Under the pieces are notes generated by a model, which did no database searches, had not been told where the DNA came from, and saw only the letters and a list, made by a program, of their open reading frames with translations. A stretch of DNA of 64,000 nucleotides from Alteromonas indica (lineage in GTDB: Bacteria; Pseudomonadota; Gammaproteobacteria; Enterobacterales; Alteromonadaceae). The DNA is taken from assembly GCA_003056425.1 (NCBI GenBank), contig PYVY01000012.1, positions 1 to 64,000 on the forward strand, read 5' to 3'. Positions 56,668 to 64,000 of the stretch are shown here, piece after piece. The position numbers and the translations under genes were made by a program. Within the stretch, counting starts at the first letter, position 1. Every line of letters begins with the position of its first letter.

Positions 56668-57522
56668 GTGCTTAGTTACCGTCACGCCTTTCACGCTGGC
56701 AACCATGCCGATATTCTTAAACACGTCGCCTGGCTTGGCGTTATCCAACATCTGAAGCGCAAAACCAAACCCTTTGTGCTATTCGATACGCATGCCGGTG
56801 CGGGTGAATACCCATTAAGTGCGCAACAGACGCAGCTTAATCAGGAATATACTTCTGGTATGAGCGCGCTGGATGGTATCCACGCGGTGAGTGCTTTGCT
56901 GCAAGACTACCTCAGTTTTAATCAGCCATGCTGGGATGCAGGGGTGTATCCCGGTTCTCCTCGGTTGTTGGCCGAAGCTATCCGCGCCCAGGACGAGGCG
57001 CATTTAATGGAGTTACATCCGGCAGAGATAGCGCCGTTACAGCAATGTGTCTACAACAGCGGGCATGAAGGCATTCACGTACATCATCGTGACGGGCTTG
57101 AGGGTCTCATTGCTATGACCCCCCCCACACCCAACCGGGGAGCGGTGCTTATTGACCCTCCTTATGAACAAATCGGCGAATATAAAACGGTTAGCCAAAC
57201 AGTAGATAAAATGCTGCAACGCTGGGCGAATGCACAGGTGGTGGTGTGGTATCCGCTATTGTCTGAACGAGCCGCTGATAAAGCCGCCGCTTGCCAGCAG
57301 ATGCTGGACACGTTGGCCGGTATGGGCAGTACCTGCTTCACGACGCAGTTGACCGTGGCCGATAATACTCATGATGCCGGCATGTACGGGTCGGGCGTGT
57401 GTATTATTAACCCCGCCTGGCAGTTGGATGAGCACATTACGCAGGCTATGAAAGAAGTGACCGGATACTTGTCAGCGTCGGCGAGTTTCTCACTGGACTG
57501 GTTAAAACAAGAAGCGCCATAA
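56668..57522 (+). CDS. rlmJ: 23S rRNA (adenine2030-N6)-methyltransferase RlmJ
   Basis: 284 residues, GTG start (the alignment begins L-S-Y-R-H as in E. coli RlmJ, MLSYRHSFHAGNHADVLKH). Motifs: HAFHAGNHADILKHVAWLGV, VLFDTHAGAGEYPL (SAM), YPGSPRLLAEAI, and the N6-methyltransferase catalytic motif IDPPYE. Methylates A2030 of 23S rRNA. The last base of its stop codon is the first base of the kinase gene start codon. Confidence 0.94.
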   Translation: MLSYRHAFHAGNHADILKHVAWLGVIQHLKRKTKPFVLFDTHAGAGEYPLSAQQTQLNQEYTSGMSALDGIHAVSALLQDYLSFNQPCWDAGVYPGSPRLLAEAIRAQDEAHLMELHPAEIAPLQQCVYNSGHEGIHVHHRDGLEGLIAMTPPTPNRGAVLIDPPYEQIGEYKTVSQTVDKMLQRWANAQVVVWYPLLSERAADKAAACQQMLDTLAGMGSTCFTTQLTVADNTHDAGMYGSGVCIINPAWQLDEHITQAMKEVTGYLSASASFSLDWLKQEAP

Positions 57523-59363
57523 TGGAGCAGCCGCGCGCGCTTAAGCATTTTTATATTCCTGAAGAACAGTCGGTTTATTTGCTAAGCCATGCTGATGCAA
57601 AAAAACTTAAAGACTGGGTGACCTTGTGTACCCGGCAACTTGCGGTCCTGGGTTATCAGCATATCGCGCTTATTGGGAAGGGCGCGTTCGGCTTTGTGTT
57701 TGCTGGTAATGGACCAGCCCAGCAGCAACATGTCTTTAAATTTTCTCGTATCACGTTACCCCAGCATGTACAGGATCGTCTGGAAGATGAAGCTTATATG
57801 TTGTCGCAGGTTAAGCATTCCCACGTACCGCCGCTTATCGAATTCCAGCGGGTACGCAAACAGGCCATCCTGGTTATGCAGCGCGCGCCCGGCCAGGATT
57901 TGGAACAGGTTAGTCTTCAGCATGGGCCGTTACCGCCCCGTATCGTGGTTAAAATAACGGTGCAGATTGCCCGCTTACTGCAGCACCTGCGTCAGCACAC
58001 CTATCAGGATTTACCCAAACCTATTGTTCACGGCGATATTAAGCCATCGAATTTGATGTGGGATGCCCGCAGCGAAACGTTACAACTTATAGACTGGGGT
58101 TCATCTGTGTTTGCCCAGGTGGATGTTGATGGGCAGTTTATCACTGCTAATGTAATGGATCTCATGTCGGCAGACATGCAGCAGACCAATGCACGGCTCG
58201 GCGACGTCTATTTTATTGGTGAAGAGCAGCTCAACGGCGCGCTATCTTCGCCGCGATTCGACGAGCAAGGCCTGGCCAGTACCGTATATGCGTTGGCCTC
58301 AGGTCAGTCGAGCCGGTTTGGCCGTAAGGTCATCACCCCCAATGCGCTGGGCTTGCCCAAGTTGCTGGCCGGTATTCTTACCCACATGTTAAGCGATGAC
58401 CCGGCAGAACGACGGCGCGGCGGTGATTATCTATTTGCGCATTTACACGTATTGCAGCAAATGGTTTTCGCGGGGGATAGTAATATGACTTATCAACCCC
58501 TCATCCCCTGTTGGGCAAGTCAGCACCCCAAAGAGATTGAGACGGTCGTTTACAGTTCGCGAAAGTCGTATTTACGGCAACATCAGGATATCGCTGATAA
58601 TGAACTTAACTATATCAATGATGCTCAGTTTGAACGTTATTACAAAAATTATCTGATGGGGATGGGCGAAACCGAAAAAGCGTTTATTGCCGCCGTCAGC
58701 CGACTGGGAAAATATCCCGTAGTAGGTGGAATGGCTATACGCTGGGAGCCTGAAGGTATTTATGTTGATTCCAGTTTGAATCTGTATAGCGCGCCCGCCA
58801 AAGCCGCCTTTGAACAATCGGTCAATAATGTTATCAGTCTGGCGCGGGCTATTCACCGTAGTGGCGTATTCAAGTGTTGTATGTTCAATGCCAAGGATAC
58901 ACTGCATATTGAGCGAGCAGATGAATATAGTCCGTTTGTGCCTCCAGAAAAGTGTCATATTACTTTTGAAGTGTCGCGGGTGTCGGTTACCGAAGATAGC
59001 AGCCGTATCCACTCTTACTTTGAAGATGGCGAGGATCCGGACGAACTGCTGCGTTTGCCCCCCAGCTTAATGGCCTTATTGGCACAACTTAATACCATTC
59101 ATCACACCGGCTGCATTATTTTTGAAGCATTGCCAACGCATTTAAAAATTCATAATTACTTTATGCTGCTTGACCATACTCAGCAGCATACTTTTGAGCA
59201 ATTACTGGACGCCATTGTTGCAGAGGTGCCCAGTATTACCGGGCTGGGGATTTCAGGCTTTATGAAATTACCCTATAAAGATACCCGTTTTTTTGAACAC
59301 AAAGCGCAGTTACCGGAGCGTTATTATCCGCGTAACCCACGACAAATGAATAATACGGAGTGA
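57522..59363 (+). CDS. Atypical eukaryotic-like protein kinase with long unknown C-terminal domain
   Basis: 613 residues; ATG overlaps the rlmJ stop by one base. Kinase domain about 45-300: glycine loop GKGAFGFVFAG (52-62), ATP lysine Lys73 in HVFKFSR, helix-C glutamate in EDEAYML, catalytic loop VHGDIKPSNLMW (Asp172, Lys174, Asn177), and metal-binding Asp191 in LIDWGSS. The catalytic motif is H-G-D rather than H-R-D, and D-F-G reads D-W-G. All phosphotransfer residues are present. Residues about 320-613 form a separate region, with conserved-looking LGKYPVVGGMAIRWEPEGIY, that I do not recognise. No membrane segment. Neighbours are rlmJ and tesB. Confidence 0.85.
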   Translation: MEQPRALKHFYIPEEQSVYLLSHADAKKLKDWVTLCTRQLAVLGYQHIALIGKGAFGFVFAGNGPAQQQHVFKFSRITLPQHVQDRLEDEAYMLSQVKHSHVPPLIEFQRVRKQAILVMQRAPGQDLEQVSLQHGPLPPRIVVKITVQIARLLQHLRQHTYQDLPKPIVHGDIKPSNLMWDARSETLQLIDWGSSVFAQVDVDGQFITANVMDLMSADMQQTNARLGDVYFIGEEQLNGALSSPRFDEQGLASTVYALASGQSSRFGRKVITPNALGLPKLLAGILTHMLSDDPAERRRGGDYLFAHLHVLQQMVFAGDSNMTYQPLIPCWASQHPKEIETVVYSSRKSYLRQHQDIADNELNYINDAQFERYYKNYLMGMGETEKAFIAAVSRLGKYPVVGGMAIRWEPEGIYVDSSLNLYSAPAKAAFEQSVNNVISLARAIHRSGVFKCCMFNAKDTLHIERADEYSPFVPPEKCHITFEVSRVSVTEDSSRIHSYFEDGEDPDELLRLPPSLMALLAQLNTIHHTGCIIFEALPTHLKIHNYFMLLDHTQQHTFEQLLDAIVAEVPSITGLGISGFMKLPYKDTRFFEHKAQLPERYYPRNPRQMNNTE

Positions 59364-59369
59364 ACCATC

Positions 59370-60236
59370 ATGGCTGAGGTTAAAATGTCCTCATTGTTTG
59401 AACTGGAACCTATTGAGCAAGGACTGTTTCGCGGCCAAAGCTGGGATTTAGGATTCCGGGCGCTGTTTGGCGGACAAGTCTTGGGACAAGCCCTCGCTGC
59501 AGCGTATCGTACAGTGGAGCCGGACCGGGTAGTGCATTCTTTTCATACCTACTTTCTGCTGCCTGGCGATGCCAAAAAGCCAGTAGTTTATGATGTTGAG
59601 GTGGTACGCGATGGCCGCAGTTTTTCGGCCCGTCGTGTTAAAGCTATCCAGGATGGTAAAAATATCTTTTATATGACCGCCTCGTTCCAGGTTGAGCAAG
59701 CCGGCATGTCTCATCAGTACGCTGATATGCCAAAGGTGCCCGATCCCACTACACTGGACTCGGATGTGACATTTTATGAGAAAAACTTCGAGCGTTTATC
59801 TACGGGTATGCAAGAGGCGCTGAGCTATCATAAACCTATCGATATTCGCACAGTCGATGCTGCAGACTCATTCAGGGCAAAAGCCCGTGAGCCATTTCGT
59901 CACGTGTGGCTGAAGGCCCGCGAACCGCTGGCTGATGATTTAGGGTTACATCAGGCTACGCTGGCCTATGCTTCTGACTACCATTTTCTAAGTACAGCTC
60001 TACAACCCCATGGCATAGGCGTATCGGATAAAGGATTACGCATTGCCACTATTGATCATGCTATGTGGTTTCATCGGCCGGTAAATCTGAACGACTGGCT
60101 ACTTTACGCCATGGAAAGCCCGTTTTCCGGCAATAGCCGCGGTATCGTGAAAGGGCAGATATTTAATCAGCAGGGGGAGCTGGTGGCTTCGACAATGCAA
60201 GAGGGTATGATGCGAAAAATGTCTGAAACTGCTTAA
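59370..60236 (+). CDS. tesB: Acyl-CoA thioesterase II
   Basis: 288 residues; GGAG 9 bases before the ATG. Double hotdog thioesterase, near colinear with E. coli TesB: QGLFRGQSWDLGFRALFGGQ, VHSFHTYFLLPGDAKKP, GRSFSARRVKAIQDGKNIFY, YASDYHFLSTALQPHGIG, and ATIDHAMWFHRPVNLNDWLL. The catalytic Asp lies in YASDYHFL. Hydrolyses medium to long acyl-CoAs. It starts 6 bases after the kinase gene, so rlmJ-kinase-tesB could be one transcript. Confidence 0.94.
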   Translation: MAEVKMSSLFELEPIEQGLFRGQSWDLGFRALFGGQVLGQALAAAYRTVEPDRVVHSFHTYFLLPGDAKKPVVYDVEVVRDGRSFSARRVKAIQDGKNIFYMTASFQVEQAGMSHQYADMPKVPDPTTLDSDVTFYEKNFERLSTGMQEALSYHKPIDIRTVDAADSFRAKAREPFRHVWLKAREPLADDLGLHQATLAYASDYHFLSTALQPHGIGVSDKGLRIATIDHAMWFHRPVNLNDWLLYAMESPFSGNSRGIVKGQIFNQQGELVASTMQEGMMRKMSETA

Positions 60237-60708
60237 GACTGACGCGGTTTGGGCCATAAAAAATGCCCGGAGCTTTCGTTCCGGGCCTAGGGGAATGGCT
60301 CATTGCTGAGCCGTGCGCTAACTTTTGCATAGGGAGAAGTTCATGCAAATTACTTACAGCGGAAGATAATAATAGATCAAAACTGTTCAATTTATAAACA
60401 AATTATTATGAATTTTTTTTGAAACCGTTTAGCTAACCCATAAATTAAACAATAAGCCTCTGCTTAACAAGCCTTTTACGACCGGTCTGATCAGTTGCTA
60501 TTGGGGTCTGTGCGGTAACATTATGCGCCCGCCCTGGGAGCAACGCACGGGGGAAATGCGCCCCAAAGCCTACTGTTAACTCCTGCTAGCATTCATATCG
60601 TTAATGTTCGCCATCGGCAATTGTAGTCTTGTGAATATGTTGTAACATTGTTGCCTGTTTTTTATTTTCTGCTTTTTCAGGCAGCCACTTAATTGCGAGG
60701 GCGAGCAC
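60237..60708. other. Gene-free stretch with two hairpins and an eight-codon open frame
   Basis: About 470 bp. Hairpin 1: GCCCGGA / TCCGGGC (60265-60286), preceded by AAAAAA so that it has a T-run on the minus strand. Hairpin 2: GGCTCA / TGAGCC (60297-60312). A tiny frame MQITYSGR (ATG at 60342) has an AGGGAGA ribosome site; it resembles only the first residues of hibernation-factor proteins and may be chance. The middle (60375-60460) is strongly AT-rich. Confidence 0.45.
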
Positions 60709-61830
60709 ATGGCGACACATAGCACATTTATACCACCTGAACGGACGTTAATGGGCCCGGGCCCATCTGATGTGAGCCCACGGGTCCTTAATGCCATGGC
60801 CAGGCCAACTCTGGGCCATCTGGATCCGTTGTTTATTCAATTGATGGACGACATCAAAAGTTTATTACAATATGCGTTCAAAACTCGTAATTCCCTGACT
60901 ATGCCCGTGTCTGCGCCAGGTTCTGCGGGTATGGAAGCTTGTTTTGTGAACTTGGTAGAGCCTGGCGATAAGGTCATCGTTTGCATAAATGGTGTGTTTG
61001 GTCAGCGTATGGTAGAAAATGTCATTCGCTGTGGCGGCGAGGCCATCAAAGTTGAAGATGCCTGGGGCCAGCAAACTAACCTGAATAAAGTGGAAGATGC
61101 CTTAAAAGCCCACCCCGATGCCCGCATTGTAGCGTTTGTTCATGCTGAAACGTCTACCGGCGTGCGCAATGATGCTGCGGCGTTATGCCAGTTAGCCCGA
61201 CAATATGATTGTTTAAGTATAGTCGATGCGGTTACCTCGTTAGGCGGCATAGAAGTCGATGTGGACGGGTGGGGTATTGATGCGGTGTACTCGGGCTCAC
61301 AAAAGTGCTTAAGTTGCGTGCCTGGGTTGTCGCCGGTTTCTTTTAGTCCACGCGCGGTAGAATTCATTCAACAGCGTCAGAGCCCAGTACAGAGCTGGTT
61401 TTTAGATATGAACCTGATTGTTGGATATTGGGGCCAGGGCGGCAAACGCGCCTACCATCATACTGCGCCGGTCAATAGCTTATATGCGTTACATGAATCA
61501 TTATTGATGCTGCATGAAGAAGGGCTGGAACAAGCCTGGCAGCGGCATCAGCAAGGCCATGTGAAATTGCGGGATGGCTTAGCCGCGCTGGGTATGCAGT
61601 TTGCCGTTGATGAAGCCTATCGTCTACCGCAACTGAACGCGGTATGTATTCCGCAAGGGGTGGATGATGGCGCCGCCCGGGCTCGTTTGCTCAACGATTT
61701 TAATTTAGAAATCGGGGCTGGTTTGGGGGCACTGGCAGGCAAAGTATGGCGGATAGGGTTAATGGGCTATGCCTGTAAAGATCGTAATATAGACCATTGT
61801 ATCGCGAGTCTTGGCAAGGTAGTGCGCTAG
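60709..61830 (+). CDS. Class V aminotransferase, alanine-glyoxylate type
   Basis: 373 residues. PLP enzyme of the AGXT/serine-pyruvate aminotransferase group: [82 protein letters not shown], and the PLP lysine in [14 protein letters not shown]. The C-terminal domain ends [21 protein letters not shown]. Likely amino donors are alanine or serine with glyoxylate as acceptor; the exact substrate is inferred. Single gene. Confidence 0.9.
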   Translation: MATHSTFIPPERTLMGPGPSDVSPRVLNAMARPTLGHLDPLFIQLMDDIKSLLQYAFKTRNSLTMPVSAPGSAGMEACFVNLVEPGDKVIVCINGVFGQRMVENVIRCGGEAIKVEDAWGQQTNLNKVEDALKAHPDARIVAFVHAETSTGVRNDAAALCQLARQYDCLSIVDAVTSLGGIEVDVDGWGIDAVYSGSQKCLSCVPGLSPVSFSPRAVEFIQQRQSPVQSWFLDMNLIVGYWGQGGKRAYHHTAPVNSLYALHESLLMLHEEGLEQAWQRHQQGHVKLRDGLAALGMQFAVDEAYRLPQLNAVCIPQGVDDGAARARLLNDFNLEIGAGLGALAGKVWRIGLMGYACKDRNIDHCIASLGKVVR

Positions 61831-61840
61831 CGCGATGAGA

Positions 61841-61860
61841 GCGCCCGGTTAAGCGGGCGC
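61841..61860 (+). terminator. Hairpin after the aminotransferase gene
   Basis: Stem GCGCCCG / CGGGCGC with loop GTTAAG; no T-run. Lies between convergent genes. Confidence 0.4.
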
Positions 61861-61922
61861 CCTAAGCTATATCGCTAAGGGTGTTTAATGCGATCTGGCG
61901 TCCACCCTGTTCCGCCATTTTA

Positions 61923-62648
61923 TTAACGGGGGAAGGCTAGCAGAGCCCAGCCTATAATAAGCGCTATCGCAAAACTGATTAGCGTGCCGAGCATCATATA
62001 TTCAGTTAAGCGCATGTCTTTGGTTTTCGATAAATCGCCAACCCGAAAAACAGTTTTTGTGGCTACCAAAAAACCCAGCCCGGTGTATTGGTCAACTAAC
62101 ACAAAAGATAACGCCAATAACCGCTCTACGTAGCCTATCCAGCGCCCGGCCGTTCCCAGGCTCTGGCTATCCATATTTTGCAGTTTGGCGGCATGGCCGG
62201 CCAGTAATTGGCCGATGAAAATACTGGCAGGTTGCAACACCACCAGGTACCCCACAATATAAATCAACACGTGCGGCTGTCGTAATTTACTTGCGCTGGC
62301 CAGCAAGGTATCCAGCGCGACAGGGGTTACTATCACCGTCACTATTGTAATAATGAGCAAATGCGCCAGTTGATCAAGTACAAAGGCTTGGGTGGAGGTA
62401 TGGCCGGCTTTAAGCCAGTCAATTACGCCGTGGCTTAAGGCTATGACAGCGCTCCATATTGCGATGGCAGGCCACGGTAAGCCAGCGGTGTACAGTGCTA
62501 GTATGGCCAGTACACCATGTACAGCAGTATGCATATAGAGCGCGCGCGAACGGGCTCCATAGGCATTTCTGTTCGCTATCCAGCGGGTAGGTTGTAAATA
62601 AAAATCACCGATAAAATGGGCGGCTAATAATAATAATAGCAAACTCAT
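61923..62648 (-). CDS. DUF3307 family membrane protein (SatD partner)
   Basis: 241 residues from the ATG at 62648, whose ATGA overlaps the stop of the satD gene; the longer reading from 62678 adds ten residues inside satD. About six or seven hydrophobic segments. The N-terminal AAHFIGDFYLQPTRWIANRN with YMHTAVHGVLAILALYTAG is the DUF3307 hallmark. No enzymatic domain is recognised. Translational coupling to the SatD protein implies that the two act together, SatD as a cytoplasmic component and this as its membrane partner. Confidence 0.85.
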   Translation of the reverse strand: MSLLLLLLAAHFIGDFYLQPTRWIANRNAYGARSRALYMHTAVHGVLAILALYTAGLPWPAIAIWSAVIALSHGVIDWLKAGHTSTQAFVLDQLAHLLIITIVTVIVTPVALDTLLASASKLRQPHVLIYIVGYLVVLQPASIFIGQLLAGHAAKLQNMDSQSLGTAGRWIGYVERLLALSFVLVDQYTGLGFLVATKTVFRVGDLSKTKDMRLTEYMMLGTLISFAIALIIGWALLAFPR

Positions 62649-63283
62649 TGGGGCGCTCCACAAGACTGACGACAGCACTGTTGGGCAAACCCGATAAATT
62701 CAGGCAACAGGTCTGCCCCGGCGGCTTTTAGTCGTTCACTGATATTTTGCCGGGTAGTATCATGGGTTTGGGCAAGCGCTTGGTGCGTTGGAAAACCGGC
62801 GTTCAGGTACTCATACAATAACGCACTTTGGCGGGCACTCAGACGGTTGAGAATATAACTTAGCTGGTTACACAATAACGCCACCGCTTCTTGCTGTGGG
62901 CAGTTTTGTATGTGTAACATCAGCTGGGCGCTACGCAACGTTTCTAGCGTGCGGCCCGAGGTGATCAGGGCCGGGCCACTATTCATACCTGGGTCGCGAC
63001 CACTGAGCGCACCTTCGCCACAGGCGCCTGACAAAGTACAGTGGATAGCCGGGGTATCTTCTCCCGAAGCCAGCCACAGCTTTATTTTAAGCAATATAAC
63101 GGGCAATTGGTCAGTGGCGTAGCCAGCCAGTTGGAAACCATCGCCCCGATAGAGTGAGTGAACCGTTTCATACTGCTTCGACAACGCATCAAGATAATGT
63201 TGCAACGCACGAATGGTGCGTTGGTAATCTACTGTGTCTAGTTGCGTTGAGCGTACCAGATCGCCCGTGATGACCATTATCAT
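62645..63283 (-). CDS. SatD family protein with C-terminal HTH
   Basis: 212 residues. Begins MVITGDLVRSTQLDTVDYQRTI, and YETVHSLYRGDGFQLAG follows at about residue 40. The pair GDxxxST and RGDGFQ has the spacing of the two metal-binding motifs of class III nucleotidyl cyclases, though full catalytic sets are not evident. Residues about 140-200 look like a winged helix-turn-helix: HQALAQTHDTTRQNISERLK. SatD was named from a streptococcal acid-tolerance locus; its biochemical role is unknown. It overlaps the DUF3307 gene by 4 bases. Confidence 0.83.
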   Translation of the reverse strand: MIMVITGDLVRSTQLDTVDYQRTIRALQHYLDALSKQYETVHSLYRGDGFQLAGYATDQLPVILLKIKLWLASGEDTPAIHCTLSGACGEGALSGRDPGMNSGPALITSGRTLETLRSAQLMLHIQNCPQQEAVALLCNQLSYILNRLSARQSALLYEYLNAGFPTHQALAQTHDTTRQNISERLKAAGADLLPEFIGFAQQCCRQSCGAPQ

Positions 63284-63452
63284 AAACTGTTCCTTGGCAA
63301 GGCTTTAAGCTTGCTATCCAAAAAGCAAGGCCCTGAACTTGCTAATGGAGTGGAAAGCCTAGGGGCTTGCGATAAAGAGTATACCCTGAATTAGCGAAAA
63401 AATGAAAAAGCTCTGATACACTGAACTAAATACGTTGGGTATACAAGCAGTT

Positions 63453-64000
63453 ATGATACACAGAATTTGGTTGTCGTTTATTCTAATCGCGTTCATAGCA
63501 ACCTGCTATCAAGCCTTATGGGGCGGGCAGCCGGGTGGTTTTGAAGCCGTGATGACGGCGGTAACCAGTATGGCCCAGTTAAGCGTAGAGATTGCGCTTG
63601 GACTAATCGGTGTGCTGGCGTTTTGGCTGGGTATATTTCAGGTAGCAGAACGCTCGGGTCTGGTAGATAAACTCGCCCGGGTGTTGTCTCCGCTATTACG
63701 CCGCATCATGCCAGACATCCCGGCTCGCCATCCCGCGCTAGGCAGTATTACCATGAATATGGCAGCAAATATCCTGGGGTTAGACAATGCCGCCACTCCA
63801 TTTGGTATTAAAGCGATGCAGGATATGCAAAGCCTTAACTCACAAGCCGACACGATTACTAATAGCCAGATATTATTTCTGGTACTAAATACCTCCTCGG
63901 TCACCTTGTTTCCTATTGCCGTATTTTTGTATCGCGCAGAGCAGGGCGCGGTGCAGCCCACCGATGTATTCATACCAATATTGCTGGCCACCAGCGCCTC
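63453..64000 (+). CDS. SpmA-like / nucleoside-recognition membrane protein, N-terminal part (cut by window edge)
   Basis: 182 codons visible, running off the right edge. ATG at 63453. Hydrophobic N-terminus IHRIWLSFILIAFIATCYQA, then ELSVEIALG-type helix LSVEIALGLIGVLAFWLGIF, and the family block ITMNMAANILGLDNAATPFG followed by KAMQDMQSL and NSQILFLVLNTSSVTLFPIA. This matches SpmA-type proteins with the nucleoside recognition (Gate) domain, which in non-sporulating gammaproteobacteria are membrane proteins of unknown transport role. Confidence 0.85.
   Translation, partial: MIHRIWLSFILIAFIATCYQALWGGQPGGFEAVMTAVTSMAQLSVEIALGLIGVLAFWLGIFQVAERSGLVDKLARVLSPLLRRIMPDIPARHPALGSITMNMAANILGLDNAATPFGIKAMQDMQSLNSQADTITNSQILFLVLNTSSVTLFPIAVFLYRAEQGAVQPTDVFIPILLATSA

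Overview
The window reads as chromosomal DNA from a marine-type gammaproteobacterium, most likely Alteromonadales (Alteromonas/Salinimonas-like). This rests on recognised proteins and gene order: a yejK-yejL-yejM locus, pabB-nudL-sdaA in one direction, CysB, CmoM, RlmA, RlmJ and TrhO of gammaproteobacterial type, a valine-degradation cluster, a branched-chain 2-oxoacid dehydrogenase, and a secreted S8 protease with a GlyGly-CTERM tail. No rRNA, tRNA, CRISPR array or insertion sequence was recognised. The genus is inference.

Left edge (1-1878). Two integron gene cassettes lie on the minus strand. One carries a membrane/SRPBCC protein whose last 20 residues are encoded by its own attC site. The next starts with a fumarylacetoacetate-hydrolase-family gene cut by the window edge. 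No integrase is visible, and about 700 bp beside the cassette holds no recognisable gene.

1.8-15.8 kb. Housekeeping and catabolism: ybgI, cmoM, ldhA with a glutathione peroxidase, a 3-hydroxyisobutyrate-dehydrogenase-family gene, and a receiver-TPR protein. These are followed by the valine operon mmsA / acyl-CoA dehydrogenase / 3-hydroxyisobutyryl-CoA hydrolase / mmsB, which has a clean 18-bp dyad in front of it. Then come rlmA-gmhB and, convergent to them, yejL-yejM.

15.9-31.9 kb. yejK, a tandem-domain QueD-like protein, an M23 peptidase, an M61 peptidase, a PilZ protein, an Mpo1-like membrane protein, a LytS/LytTR two-component pair, pfkA, a lipoprotein/DoxX pair, a VOC protein, a META-MliC lipoprotein, a second receiver-TPR protein, trhO and an EF-hand protein.

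32-47.6 kb. A DEAD-box helicase, 3-oxoacid CoA-transferase scoAB with a divergent LysR regulator, a membrane-anchored coiled-coil protein, a sensorless histidine kinase, cysB, sdaA-nudL-pabB, a class I fumarase, rmuC, a gene-poor 850-bp stretch, and an SRAP (HMCES/YedK) protein.

47.7-64 kb. The large secreted protease, the three-gene branched-chain 2-oxoacid dehydrogenase operon (E1 alpha, E1 beta, E2), rlmJ followed with a one-base overlap by an atypical protein kinase, tesB, a class V aminotransferase, a SatD/DUF3307 pair, and the start of a SpmA-like membrane protein cut by the right edge.

Metabolic theme: bkd makes isobutyryl-CoA from the valine 2-oxoacid, and the mms operon carries it to propionyl-CoA. 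The methacrylyl-CoA hydratase and the E3 subunit are not in the window. ScoAB and TesB handle CoA thioesters. Candidates for uncharacterised biology are the SatD/DUF3307 pair, the RlmJ-linked kinase, and the two receiver-TPR proteins together with the orphan kinase.
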